DNA of 64,000 bases from Paguma larvata (GCA_030068075.1 CM057825.1:77701123-77765122), one strand, 5' to 3'; shown: positions 33,441-44,394, numbered from the stretch's first letter. Notes: generated by a model from the letters alone, not told the origin. Program-made: numbers and translations.

Positions 33441-33902
33441 ATCTCTCATAAAGAACATTTGTATTTATAAATTAATAAGCTATTCTTTATTTGAAGTGCA
33501 ATCACAGAAGGTAACTAGGCTTTACAAGACTGTGTTCTCTGGATCCATGTGTCTCTATCCTGACTGTATTTTCCCAAATAATATCTCTACTTTTGTTCTT
33601 TTCCTTCCTCGTTCGTGGTTGCATAGGGCTGTTATGCAACCAGTGTTGTATGGGGGATGGAGAGAATTAGGTTCAACTGTTTTCAAGTTTCCTTAACTTT
33701 TCCTTCTTCCAGGGTTATTGTAATCCGTGTTTCTGTGAGATAGAACTTAAAGCAAATAGGAACAGTAGCATGTAGACATTTCCGTTCCCCTTCTTCTTCT
33801 GTCTATTTTAGACTCAAGGAAAGGAAGAGAGATGGGGAGGGGAGGAAGGAAGGATGGGGAAGTCATCATTTGATTCTAGTTCATTTGATACTGGCAAGGA
33901 AA

Positions 33903-34708
33903 TAACGGTTAATCAGCAAAGCATCAAGAAGAACATCTGAAATTTCAAATTCTACTTGAATTGGGAGAAGGAGGCAGGAGAAATGGATGAAATGTGGGGC
34001 AGAATTGTTTTGAGAAAAGGCTCAGAGGGCAGAATGTAACAGGTCAAAGTGCTGAGGCTGGTGAGAGGGTGAGGACATAGCAGAGTCACTCCTAGAGGAT
34101 TCTGATGTGGAGAATGGTTTGGGTCATTGTTACATGAAGTGTCCCTTATTCAGCTGATGGCGTTGGTGATGAGACAGTAGTAACAGAAGCTGGGATGATG
34201 AGTTCTAGCTGTCAGGCATTTACCAGGCTAAGGTTTCTGGACTCCATCTGCTCCATGGAGATATGTCATTTACTTTGTATGGTGTTTTGCATCCTAATTT
34301 GAGGTATAAATCTTAGTATTAAAGATGTTTTTCCTCTGGGCACAAACCTTCTATTTAAGCTCTAACATTCTTAGCTAATTTTTTTTTTGCCTCTTCTAAA
34401 TTAATTCGGGGGGATTTATATTTTCATCATATTTTATTTTGATTAATAAACATATCTTTGATCTTTATAGTCTTCAGACACAATAATGTACACTTATATG
34501 TATTATTTTCACAGCAGTACTGAACCAGATGTGAAGTCATTAAAAAATATCATAGGTTGTTAAAGGGAGAGAGGTGTCTTGTGAATAGCCTTGTCCCCAA
34601 AACAATTCTGCCCCACATTTCATCCATTTTTCTGCCTCCTTGTCCCCATCGCAAGTAGGATTTGAGATTTCAGATATTCCTATTGATGCTTTGCTGATTA
34701 ACCATTAT
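33903..34708. repeat. Imperfect inverted repeat, ~120-bp arms, 564-bp spacer
   Basis: The left arm 33,903-34,022 and the right arm 34,587-34,708 are reverse complements over ~120 bp at roughly 85% identity by eye with two single-base indels. Within the arms GGTTAATCAGCAAAGCATCA (20 of 20) and a 26-bp block containing AATGTGGGGCAGAATTG match perfectly. The match stops abruptly at both ends. The arms are not a repeat family I recognise, and the spacer holds no open frame of note. Confidence 0.85.
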
Positions 34709-35145
34709 ATTACGATTCTATGGGGATTATAATAACACTTTCTCAAGTAAAAAGCTCATGCATAATAAACCAGCGAGAGAATGGGGGTCCTGATTAGCCA
34801 GTGGTCCCTTCTGATATGCCCAAATTCACCTTCGACTGACAGTTTTACTATGCCTACGTTTGGGATCAGTTTTAGTCTTCTCCCAGGGGTAAAACCAACA
34901 CTGTCTTCGAGGATTTTTTTTACTGATTATTTTTTTGCAAACTTAAGCACTAGCCAGTTTCATAACCATTTTTTTTGTCACGTCAGTGCATTAGAGTTTC
35001 CACTTAATTATCAATCAAATGACGTATGATACATGCAGCCCTGGGTTCTCAATATCATCTTTTTTATTATGGATATATCAATTACTTTTGAATGAGCTGT
35101 GAGCTTAGACCACTAGGCCCAAAAAAGAGATGCTCAGCTTTATTC
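34709..35145. other. Unassigned sequence, no gene seen
   Basis: No repeat or exon recognised. One 82-codon opening at 34,781-35,029 has no recognisable motif. Confidence 0.4.
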
Positions 35146-35237
35146 TTTTAATTTAATCTTATCTTTTATTAATTTAATTAAATTTAATTAATTTATTAAT
35201 TTAATTTAAATTTTATTAATTTAATTTAATCTTACTA
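35146..35237. repeat. AT-rich low-complexity (TTAAT)n
   Basis: Irregular TTTAATTTAATTAAATTTAA units. The run is locally self-complementary. Confidence 0.9.
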
Positions 35238-35484
35238 ATGTCAGCTACCCCTCACTTGCCCCATGGAGTTTAACTTCCTCAGTTTAGCTGTCCCATCAAC
35301 GAAGCTGCCTGAAGATATATGAGTTGCTAGCATGCAGGATAAATTTATCATTGTATCCCCCTCTGCTGCGGCCATCCGATCTTGGCAACAAAATTAAGGG
35401 AAACAAGCATTTGATGTAGAAAATATTTCCATAATGACAGAATAAATAATTTCAGGATTGGCTTATCAGTATTGGGGATATAAA

Positions 35485-35835
35485 ATTCATTTATTCATTA
35501 CACAGAGATTTATTATGCACTTACTATGTGCCAGGTCCCGTTCTAGGTAGTCGAAATAGAGTGGAGATATCCTGGAGTTTACTGCCTACTAAGGGCAGAT
35601 TACAATAAAATGTAAATAATATGATGTCAGAAGGCATGGATAAAAATAAAACAGGGTATGGCTTAGATGGCAGGTAGATGAGGGTGGCCAGGAATTACCG
35701 ACTGGCCCTCCAGTCTGACTACAGGAGCAAATCACTGCAGTTGTCTGGGAGGAAGTGACCCTGCATCTGACCACAGCATCAAGGATCTCCGAAAGAAGAG
35801 TCCTCACATATCAGGGCCATGAATGGGGTGACTTG
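35485..35835. repeat. Ancient LINE-tail remnant (L2/L1M age)
   Basis: AAATTCATTTATTCATTACA, TATTATGCACTTACTATGTG, CCAGGTCCCGTTCTAGGTAG, AATAAAACAGGGTATGGCTT and GGGTGGCCAGGAATTA, then ATGAATGGGGTGACTTGATC. The longest of the copies of this pattern in the window. Confidence 0.6.
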
Positions 35836-35889
35836 ATCAGGAATTTGGCAGCTTGGTGAGAAGGGTAGACAATAGAGCATAGAGATAAA

Positions 35890-36005
35890 AGCCAACCCTT
35901 GGACAGACTTGGGTTTGACACCATTGACTAGTTGTGTGACTGAGGTCACCTTATTAAATTTCTCAGAGTCTCATTTCCGTAACAGTCAAGTGGGAATTAT
36001 AAAGG
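35890..36005 (-). repeat. MIR SINE remnant
   Basis: Antisense MIR: CAGACTTGGGTTTGACACCA, ACTAGTTGTGTGACTGAGGT, AAATTTCTCAGAGTCTCATT and AGTGGGAATTATAAAG. Confidence 0.75.
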
Positions 36006-36006
36006 A

Positions 36007-36150
36007 ACCAACATTTATTTCATATTTAGAGTGTACCAAGCTTGGGACTAAGTGCTTTACTATGTAATTTTATTTGACAGGAACACTTCTAGTGAAGTAC
36101 AATTATTATGTCCACGTGAACTGTGAGCAGGCTAAGGTTACCCAGCTGTG
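36007..36150 (+). repeat. MIR SINE remnant
   Basis: Sense MIR directly beside an antisense one: AAGCTTGGGACTAAGTGCTT, TACTATGTAATTTTATTTGA, GTACAATTATTATGTCCACG and GGCTAAGGTTACCCAGCTG. Confidence 0.7.
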
Positions 36151-36766
36151 GTGACAGACAGGACTGTCTGAGAAGTTACCCTGGGAGCTCTTTGTGGTAT
36201 TTGATTTTGTTTTTGTTTTCCCAGCAAGCTGGCTGAGACTAGAAGCTTCTCTTTGCCTAAGTGAGAGGCATTCTTCATAGACTTAATTCCCCACCGGGAC
36301 CAGGAACTCCAGGTACTGGGGAAGTGGGCAGCTGGCATTTCTGGCACTTCTCTAAACAGATGGCCTTAAACTCAGATTATTTGGACTTGAGCCAACGTGT
36401 TTACTCCATGTGAGGTCACTCTTACGTTACCTCATAAATCCCTCTCCCAGTACATGAGAGGGTTGCATTAGTTGCCCAATGCCTCTCTGTTTAATGTTGC
36501 TAGAATAGAGACTGCACCCACAGACCCTTTTGCCTATAATTTCTAGGTGGCACCAAGTGACATTTCCTAGTAGACCTTTTGTGGGACAATGGCTTTATTT
36601 TTCTAAGGAACCAGAAATCAAACTCAGATCCCTGTGGCATCAACGTTCTTAATAGCGATGTCATAATCCATAACCTCTAGAGTCTCTTGTAAGTTTAGTG
36701 AGATATAAAGTGAAGCACTTAGCTCAGTACCTGACAGAAAGTTTCCATAATTTAAAAAATAACTAT
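36151..36766. other. Unassigned sequence, no gene seen
   Basis: No repeat or exon recognised. Confidence 0.4.
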
Positions 36767-36768
36767 TA

Positions 36769-37096
36769 CAGTTGATCCGTGAGCCACACAGGCTTGGACT
36801 GTGTGAGTCCACTTATATGCGGATGTTTTTCAATAAATACAGTATTGTAAATGTATTTTCTCTTCCTTATGATTTTCTTAATAAAAACTTCTTTTCTCTA
36901 CCTTTCTCTATTATAAGGATAAAGTATATAATACATATGATGTACAAACAAGTGTTAATTGGCTGTTTATGTTATCATGAACAGTCAACAGTAGGCTATT
37001 TGTAGTTAAGTTTTGGGGAGTGGAAGGTTATACATGCATATTCAACTCTGCAGGGGGTGGTGCCCTTAACTCCTGCCATTGTTCAAGGATCAACTA
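36769..37096. mobile_element. Tigger-like non-autonomous DNA element (TcMar class)
   Basis: 328 bp with terminal inverted repeats CAGTTGATCCGTGAGC (left) and TAGTTGATCCTTGAAC (rc of the right end), flanked by TA on both sides (36,767-36,768 and 37,097-37,098), the target duplication of Tc1/mariner elements. Internal words CCACTTATATGCGGATG, AATAAATACAGTATTGTAAA and CAACAGTAGGCTATTTGTAG match a MER-type Tigger derivative common in mammals. No transposase frame. Confidence 0.85.
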
Positions 37097-37885
37097 TAGC
37101 TATTATTATTCTAGCCTCATATTATGACTATAAATTGATACCGCAAGAAGTTATTTTGTTTTGTTTTAATACAAATTAAACATGTTAATAGGATTCTGAG
37201 GAAAGTGCTGTCTTTTCTGTACTCTGTTTTTGGTGCTTCCAGGATTGCTAAAGGAAAAAAGAGAGCAGTTTTCCATCAGGTTAATTACCTGGTGAACTTG
37301 TGCAGGACGACTGGGAAAGGAATGCTACATTGCTTATAAATTAAACTATTATATTCATTGTGATCACGTCGATGGGATTGTTGCCGTAGCCGCCTTCCTC
37401 TGCATAAAGGATGAGGACGGGATTGTGTGGCAGGTGACAGGGGAGAAAAAGTGGTACAGGTCAAGTGAAGTCTTGGGATACCTGGAGGTGCTTCTGTGTG
37501 GTGAAGCTGGCATTGCCAGGGGGACTCCCATCTGGGAGGCAGACAGAAGGGCACATGGCTCTTCTTAGTACAGTTGCTTGGCCAACGTGCACACTGGAGG
37601 CAGAGTCAAGCAAGAAAGGAGGAAACAAGGTAGGCATCGTACAGAGGGGTTTCTGATCAGGGAACAGTTTTCACGGGGGTCAGTGCTGCCGAGCGAGCAA
37701 GTGAGCAGTGAAATGTTTTAGGCACACAGAGCAAGCTTTTCAGAGCAGGATGGGCAGAAGGGTCTGTTCTCAGATTGTGCCTTCAGTCACAGGACGCATA
37801 AAATAAACTTACCTAGTAAAAACTGTAAGACATTCCATGGCATTATGAATGTAATTGAGTAGTTTACTTAAAAATCATTTAAATG
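37097..37885. other. Unassigned sequence, no gene seen
   Basis: No repeat or exon recognised. Opposing 63- and 89-codon openings near 37,285-37,656 have no recognisable motif. Confidence 0.4.
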
Positions 37886-38086
37886 GGGGAGCCTGGGCAG
37901 CTCAGTCAGTTAAACTTCTGACTCTTTGATTTCAGCTCAGGTCATGATCTCACTGTTGTGAGATCAAGCCCTGCCTTGGCTCCGTGCTGGGTGTGGAGCC
38001 TGCTTGAGATTCTCTTTCTCCCTCTTCCTCTCCCTCTGCCTCTCCCCACAATGCATGAGCGCTCTCTCTCTCTCAAAAAAAAAAAA
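37886..38086 (+). mobile_element. CAN SINE, older variant
   Basis: Sense SINE (GGGGAGCCTGGGCAGCTCAG ... GCTGGGTGTGGAGCCTGCTT ... CTCTCTCTCTCTCAAAAAAA) ending in a pure A12 tail without AATAAA units. Target duplications not clear. Confidence 0.92.
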
Positions 38087-38479
38087 GGTTTAAGTGGTAA
38101 ATTTTATATTGCATATATTTTTTACATTAAATTTATAAATTAAAAAAATTAATAATATACCAAAAGACATTGAATTATATACTTAGGGGCAATGGCATGC
38201 GATGTGAATTAGCTATCAGTAAAGCTCTTTAAAAAAAGCTATGGAGAGCATTTTTCTGCTGCAGTTATGAGTTCATTTTACTTTAGTTTTCCAAAGGATT
38301 TGTCACACAGGCTACTCAGTAAACGCCAAGACTTTGATATAACAGGAACCACATACATCTCAAGGTGGTAGATAGCTATGCAAACACAGATAAGACACTT
38401 TATTTCTAGCATTTTGGACAATGTAATCAGTTGAAGGAGGAAAATAATTGACTGAAATACAGGGCTTCTGTATTTATTA

Positions 38480-38800
38480 TGAGGCTCTCCTTTTTTTATT
38501 CCACAATAGCCGAGTACTGTGTGTTACTCTGTACCCAGCCTAACAAAGCTGTGCTTGTAAAAATCTCATCAATACAGGATCTGACAGGATCAGACAATAG
38601 ACTTTTGCTAATTAATATTTAATGGGCCTATGGATTTTTCCTTAGCAGCTGGAGTGCTAAATAATAGTCAATTAGCAAATGTGTTAATTAACTCTAATTA
38701 CATAGCACATGAGCTTCTCCAAGGAATTTTCCTTTACAGATTTACACATGAATGTTCCACCACTCTTCTTGAACACACCAGGCAGCTAATTAATTGATAG
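38480..38800. other. Candidate conserved non-coding block with homeodomain-like sites
   Basis: A cluster of TAATTA-type words within ~250 bp: TGCTAATTAATATTTAATGG (38,609), TCAATTAGCAAATG, GTTAATTAACTCTAATTACA (38,681) and CAGCTAATTAATTGATAGG (38,782). No repeat family and no open frame. Suggestive of a regulatory element, unproven. Confidence 0.35.
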
Positions 38801-39019
38801 GTAATAATTCTTTCTTCTCTCTAAAACATGTATTTAAAAATAAAACCCAGTTTAATGCTTGATGACTTTCAGAAGTGACATTTAAGTGTGTAAGATGAAT
38901 CTGATGTCTGCTTTTTAAATAGGCTTCTCTAAATCACTAGGAAGTTTTTCATTTGGGTGAGAATGAGGAAGAGGGAGAGGGCATTTTGAGTTTTGTGTAT
39001 AGGTGCATGAGGTGTGCAT

Positions 39020-39213
39020 GAGAGATAGAAAGGGGAAAGAAGAAAGAGGAAAGAAAGGGAGGAGGGGAGAGAAGGAGCAAGGCAGTGAGGAAGAAAAGAA
39101 GGAATAGAAGGAGAAAGAGAGGGGGAGGAGAGAAGGGGGAAGAAAAGGAAGGATAGAAAGAGAGAGAGGGAACACGGGGAGAGAAATAAAGAAGGAAGAA
39201 AGGAAGAAAAATG
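39020..39213. repeat. Polypurine tract (GGAAA/GAGA-rich)
   Basis: About 190 bp almost free of pyrimidines on the plus strand. The 132-codon minus-strand opening across it (Ser/Phe/Leu/Pro-rich) follows from its composition and is not a gene. Confidence 0.95.
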
Positions 39214-39481
39214 AACTGAAAAGTGTAAAGGAGGCAGGTCCTTTATGAGGAGTCAGGATATGCCTCGTTTGACTTGCAGTATGCAAAATTGTGAAGTCCG
39301 GGAGCAAGGGCAATCAATATGTACCATGCAATTAATAGTAATCTTCTGAGCCGCATGTGCCAGTTAAAGAAAAGGCTTCTGAACATTGTATGGTGTCTGC
39401 CACCGGGGACAGAGAATGCTCTGAGGAGAGGAATTAGCATAGCAGCTTTGCACATGGTCTGGCATGAGTTGAGAGATCAAA

Positions 39482-39492
39482 GGGGGGGGGGG
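39482..39492. repeat. Poly-G run
   Basis: Eleven consecutive G, a likely sequencing or assembly weak point. Confidence 0.95.
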
Positions 39493-39617
39493 ATGGCAGC
39501 AGCCTGCTCTCGGGGAGCCCGAAGCTCTGCCACCATTTCGGTGCTGGAGGACTGGCTGCTGCTCCAGGCATTTGCAGGGAAACCCTCCAAGGCGACTCTG
39601 AGGGAACACCGTTGTTG

Positions 39618-39636
39618 TTTTTTTTTTTTTTTTTTT
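39618..39636. repeat. Poly-T run
   Basis: Nineteen consecutive T. I see no retrogene body beside it; the 154-codon opening at 39,319-39,783 reads straight through it as poly-Phe and is not credible as a gene. Confidence 0.9.
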
Positions 39637-41286
39637 CAAATAAGAGAATGGTCATGGAATCTAGTTCAAATGCACTGCTCATTTGAAGAACTCTGTGTCA
39701 CGAAGCCTGCGTTAACTCTCAGTTCACTGCTGCGAGCCTGTTCTAAGACCCTTAAATGTTGTTTAGCTATAAAGAATGTTTAAGAAACAAATGTTAAAAT
39801 CGGTCCTTCAGGTTGGACTTGTTTGATTATTGCAATAAGGCTCAGAAGGGCCGCCAGCTTCAAGCAAGTACACCTGCCTTTTTACTCTCTCATGGCGTCA
39901 GTTACCAAGTTCTCATTGAGAATACTAAAGAAACAGAAAAATGCAGTCTTGTGAAAGTGCACACTGAAAAATGCCAAGCTTTGCTTACCTGTTTACTGTA
40001 CTGAGAGACAGTGATGGTATTCCTTTTCTTGGCTTACAGGAAGTGGTGCCTTAGAACACATGGGTGTTCTTGTGAGTTATCAACACTCCGAATATCTAGC
40101 AAATAGTATATTTGGTTCTCATGGTCCAGGACCCTGTCTCCTGTGTTCTCTTGTGTTTTGGGGACTTGGTTGAGAGCCATGTGTGGAGAGGACCTGTCAG
40201 GAGGCCTTGAAGACATGGAGGGGAGTGATATTCAAGATAAGGCTGGAAACCTGTCTCGGAGAATCAGGCAACATAAAAAATGCAGGTCTGGGGACAGGAG
40301 ACATGAAGCTGCAGGCCTCCTGTTCGGACAGCTCGCTGCCTGCCTCTTACCCCCTCAGCTTTCCTCTTCATTCCAGCAGTTGCTTCAGCCTGGCTGCAGT
40401 GGGTGTGACCAGGGGGCTCCTGGCCTCCACTGTATCGCTGGTCAGCTCACATTCTGTTCGGGAGCTTCTGTTACCTTGTGGGCCCTCCATTGGGCCCAGG
40501 CAGCCTGCACAAACCTGGGAGTGTGCGGTAGTTTACAGCTCTGGAGCACCCCCTTCCGTCTTTGAGTCCTCTCTGGAACTGAGAGTTGGCCGTCCCGAGT
40601 GATTACCAGCTTGGCACCAACCCCTTGCACTGGCTTTCCCACCTTCCCGGCTGCACCTTCCCCAGGCTCCAGCTCCCATCCCTGGGATCACCACCTGCAC
40701 TCAAGCTCTTGTCTCAGGCTGGGCTTTGTGAGGAACCTAGTCTGTGACAGTTCCGTTCCAGAAGTCAAGTTGAAGCAATGACTGAAAACACAGGAGTGAA
40801 AACTCAGGGAACATGGACTCCAGAACACAAGAAAATGGCAGGGAGATAAAAACCAGCCAAGTAGTGCATATTGTGAAGCTCATACCCTGGGCCTGAAGAA
40901 ACAAAAAATATAGACTTCTAGGGCAGTCTTTTAGGGTCCTTTCAGTCTCTGAACTAGAAACCTTGCAGCGGCTGCCTGGGTGGGAACCAAGCCTGTGGCA
41001 GGAAAATTCCTTAGAGACATTATTTAGTCTGTCCACCTGGCAGGGTCTTCCCATTGCCAAAGAAAAGGGAAATACAGTGTTTACTCATGTAGCTTGGACG
41101 TGAGTGGGATAAATGCTTGGAGCTAAGATGACTTTTAAAAGTGAACTTAAAAATGAGAGAATAGCTTTCCCTTTCTTCTTGTTTTCTCTTTGCAAGTATA
41201 AATCCTACCCTACTGGCATTGCAAAGGGGATGTGGCTGTTATTTCCATTAGCAAATAACTAGAGTCCTCATTTAGTTCTCCATTTC
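39637..41286. other. Unassigned sequence, GC-richer in part, no gene seen
   Basis: Positions about 40,300-40,740 are GC-rich with overlapping openings of about 140 codons in two frames (40,143-40,565 and 40,183-40,602). The words TTGTCTCAGGCTGGGCTTTG and TGAGGAACCTAGTCTGTGAC near 40,710 resemble the end of some mammalian LTR-type repeats, so part of this may be an unrecognised repeat. No exon supported. Confidence 0.35.
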
Positions 41287-41808
41287 TGCTGTAACAAATC
41301 ACTGCAGATGTTGTGGATTAAAACAGCAGTTTTATCTCACAGTTCTGTAGGTCAGAAGTCTGATGGGTCTTTCTAGGCTAAAATCAGGGTTTTGGCAGAG
41401 CTGAAAACAGCTCTAAGGGAGAATTGTTTTCTTGCCTTTTTCAGCTTCTAGGGGGTTCCTACTTCCTTCCTTCCTCCCTCCCTTCTTCCCTCTCCCTCCC
41501 TTCTTTCCTTCCTTTCACTTGGATGCTGTTTCTTTTATCCTCAAAGTTAGCACTGACAGACTGAGTCCTTCTTACATCGCATTATTCTGGCCTCTTCTGC
41601 CTCCTTCCCCATTTTTAGGGACCCCTGTAATTACATTGGCCCACTAGGGTAACTGAGAATAATCTCCCTATCTTAAGATAAACTGATTAGGAACATTAAT
41701 TCCATTGATAACCTTAATTCCCATTTGCCATGTAATATAACACATTCACAGGTTCTGGGGATTAGAATTTGGACCTTTTTGGAGTGGCCATTTTTCCGCT
41801 TACCATAA
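41287..41808 (-). mobile_element. Solo LTR of MLT1 type (MaLR), antisense
   Basis: Reading rightward: TGCTGTAACAAATCACTGCA, ATCTCACAGTTCTGTAGGTC, TCTTGCCTTTTTCAGCTTCT, CTTACATCGCATTATTCTGG, AATTACATTGGCCCACTAGG, GCCATGTAATATAACACATT and GGTTCTGGGGATTAGAATTT, the reverse-strand order of an MLT1 LTR. A pyrimidine tract (41,462-41,517) has expanded inside it. No internal retroviral region adjoins. The right edge abuts a SINE insertion. Confidence 0.82.
41462..41517. repeat. Polypyrimidine tract (CCTT)n
   Basis: CTTCCTTCCTTCCTCCCTCC-type run inside the MLT1 LTR, a later local expansion. Confidence 0.95.
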
Positions 41809-41817
41809 GCCCTTTCT

Positions 41818-42048
41818 TTTCTTTTCTTTTTTTTTTAAATTTTTAACATTTTTATTTATTTTTGAGAGACATAGAGATAGAGCGTGAGCAAGGGAGGGGC
41901 AGAGAGAGAGGGAGATACAGAATCTGAAGCAGGCTCCAGGTTCTGAGGCATCAGCACAGAGCCCGACGCGGGGCTTGAACTCACAGACCATGAGATCATG
42001 ACCTGAGCTGAAGTCGGCCGCTTAACCAACTGAGCCACCCAGGCGCTC
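41818..42048 (-). mobile_element. CAN SINE at the edge of the MLT1 LTR
   Basis: Reverse-strand SINE, well preserved (CACAGAGCCCGACGCGGGGC, TGAGCCACCCAGGCGCTC). Perfect 14-bp target duplication CATAAGCCCTTTCT at 41,804-41,817 and 42,049-42,062. Confidence 0.97.
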
Positions 42049-42062
42049 CATAAGCCCTTTCT

Positions 42063-42486
42063 GAAATCTAACTTATGGACTCAAAATTTTCTCTAGGCAG
42101 AAAGTCCCCGACCTGGCATTGACAGGATCTGACTTCTTCAAGGTTCAACTCAAATATCTTCCATTTAAATCCTACTTGAATCCAAACAGGTAGAAATAAT
42201 TCTTCCGTTTCTATTGCTTCTACAATATTTTGTATATGCCTTTGAAATAGCACTTAGACGCATATACAGACACTTAATATACTATAAATTGTTCTCGCCT
42301 TTCTTAATAGACAAGATAATGGAGTTGTCATAATTATATTTACATCCCTAGCTCACAGGTGAAGAAATGAAGGATGGTCAACATCCACAACTATTCCCTG
42401 AACTGAATGATAGTGGGAATTCAAGGAAAGACCTTGTAATGAATCTGTCATATTAACACTTATTAAGTGGAACACATGGTACTGTA
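42063..42486. other. Unassigned sequence, possible eroded MIR
   Basis: AGACAAGATAATGGAGTTGT and AGCTCACAGGTGAAGAAATG near 42,310-42,370 hint at a MIR core, too weak to call. No gene. Confidence 0.3.
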
Positions 42487-42997
42487 TGCTGAGCCATAGT
42501 TCAACAAGAGACCACAGAGAAAATGAAATAGAGAAGTTTGTTACTCACAGGTCCTGGAGAGAGTCCCCAGCATGCACACAGGGGAAGCACTCAGGAAGGT
42601 GGAGGGCACACAGGAGGTCAAGGTGAAGTGCAGATGGAGAGATTAAGAAGACTTGGGGCACATCCCTTTATTGGGTTCTGTGGGTGGAGTCTTTGGGACT
42701 ATTAGGGTCTTTGGGATTCCTGGACTAAGGCTGGATTGGTCAGTTCAAACTAAAAGAGCAGGACTTGGTAAGTCCCATGGGGATCTTATCTAAGGGATGC
42801 ATGAGGAGAAAGTGCTGGGGGAGGTGGGGGAGACTCTTGATCACGAGGGCTGTTGGGAAAGTCAACCCAGGGACTTATACTTGCTTATAACTCTGTGAGC
42901 TGTTGCCTAGGGCCTGTGCTTGTGTGAGGGGCTGGTGTTAGTACAAGGTCCATGCAGACCGCTGGATGGATGAAACAACATGGTTGCCAAGGCAGCA
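42487..42997 (-). mobile_element. Solo-LTR-like element, antisense (family not named)
   Basis: The termini form a short inverted pair, TGCTG (42,487) and CAGCA (42,993-42,997), as expected for TG...CA LTR ends. On the minus strand an AATAAA signal lies at 42,672-42,667, followed by an R/U5-like pyrimidine-rich segment (CTCCACCTTCCTGAGTGC; TTTCATTTTCTCTGTGG). No gag/pol/env text adjoins, so it would be a recombination-derived solo LTR. The class is not certain. Confidence 0.6.
42667..42672 (-). promoter_or_regulatory. Poly(A) signal of the solo LTR
   Basis: AATAAA on the minus strand (TTTATT on plus), placed about two thirds of the way along the LTR, where the U3/R signal is expected. Confidence 0.5.
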
Positions 42998-43149
42998 GTA
43001 CCATGAAGTAACTTAGCTAAACTCTCGACAGACCCACATCTCCAGACTTAAAGCTTCTTTATGGGAGGAACTGCATTTTCTCACCTTGATTTGTATTTAC
43101 ACACAGAGACCAATGCTTTTGCCATGAGCTCATGGTAGAATATAAGGAC

Positions 43150-43255
43150 ATTTATTTAATCTTTAAGGCTTCCTATTTCTCACCTGTAAATTGAAGATAT
43201 TGTTTCTCTAGATGTCTTTTAGGGTTCCTGGCAGCTCTAACATTCAGTGACCTAA
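43150..43255 (-). repeat. MIR-family remnant
   Basis: TTCTCACCTGTAAATTGAAG, ATGTCTTTTAGGGTTCCTGG and CAGCTCTAACATTCAGTGAC follow the antisense MIR(3)-like ending. Confidence 0.6.
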
Positions 43256-44394
43256 TTAAATATGGAACCTGATAGAAATGAACTTAATTTCAGTCTGGTC
43301 AAGAAATACCGAATTTATATCTTACATTGACATATGAAAGTTTCCTACAAAGAACTCCTGGCATTAAATTTATCTCATTTAATTGAGGATGATAATCATG
43401 GAGTCGCAGAAGGGCTGCATATACCTAAGTGAACGACGACTTTTTGGCAGCCAGCCTTCTTATTCTCAGTTTAAGCTCTTTCTCTGAATCAGCCTGTGCA
43501 ACTGAGCAGCTGATGTGGTGTGAAAAAGTGCTCGATGTGGGTGAGACATGTCATCAAAGCCTTCACAGAGATGGGGAAGTCTACCTGCTTAGAGAGAAGA
43601 AAAGAAATACGTGGATTGGCAGAGAAGAGGTTGGAGATGTTCCGTGATATTAAGACAACAATTTCTCCTTCTTTCTTGCTTCACCTAAAGAAAAGGGCAT
43701 TGGGATTGTGATAGCTTTCCTGGTAAGCCTTTTGAGTGACCAGATTCCAAGAACTTCAATGTATATAGGCTGAAGTTGATGATACTCTTTCTACTTCTGT
43801 TACTGAGATGGGGAAGAGAAGAAGGGATAAGACAGTCCATCTAAAGCCTCAAAAGAAAACTGTCCGTGAGAACACATGACTCTCACTGAGATTGGAGATT
43901 CCATTATAGAAAAGTCATGACCCTACCACACACAAGGATTTCATTGCTGTTTGCACCCATGTCACATGCAGACACGCATCATAATATAACTGGCATTACT
44001 TGAAGTCATCCTTATTGTATTTGAGAGAGTAAGGATAGAGATGAGGGCAAGCCTCATAAAGTTTCAGTAATCAGGCTCAGTTAAAACTAGGGAAATGTAG
44101 GAGCCCGTGACCGTGGAAATGCAGAGTGAACAGATCGAGAAAAGGATTTCTTCAAGGTTGTACATTCTTTCTGATCACATTCTGAGGGGTGGAACCTGGG
44201 ACTAAAATAAACAGAGTAAGTAGCTGCTGTAAAATGTGTTTTTAGGATTACCAAAAAGTCCAATTTATGGTCTCAGCTTAAAAATTCCTTTTAGGGTGTG
44301 TCATTAAAACTCCTTGTTTTAATACAAACATATTCTTAAGGAAGAGGCTATATAAAATGAATTAGATTAATTGATTTGTTTTTATTTAATAAAT
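43256..44394. other. Unassigned sequence, no gene seen
   Basis: No repeat or exon recognised. Two overlapping plus-strand openings of 63 and 72 codons at 43,429-43,711 lack motifs. Confidence 0.4.

Noticed and set aside
38915..39313. 132-codon minus-strand open frame, Ser/Phe/Leu/Pro-rich
   Set aside because: It is the complement of a polypurine tract, so the absence of stops follows from composition.
39319..39783. 154-codon plus-strand open frame
   Set aside because: It reads through an 11-G run and a 19-T run (giving poly-Phe), overlaps antisense openings and has no recognisable domain.
40143..40602. Two overlapping ~140-codon plus-strand frames
   Set aside because: They lie in GC-rich DNA where stops are rare, in different frames of the same segment, and show no domain or splice context.
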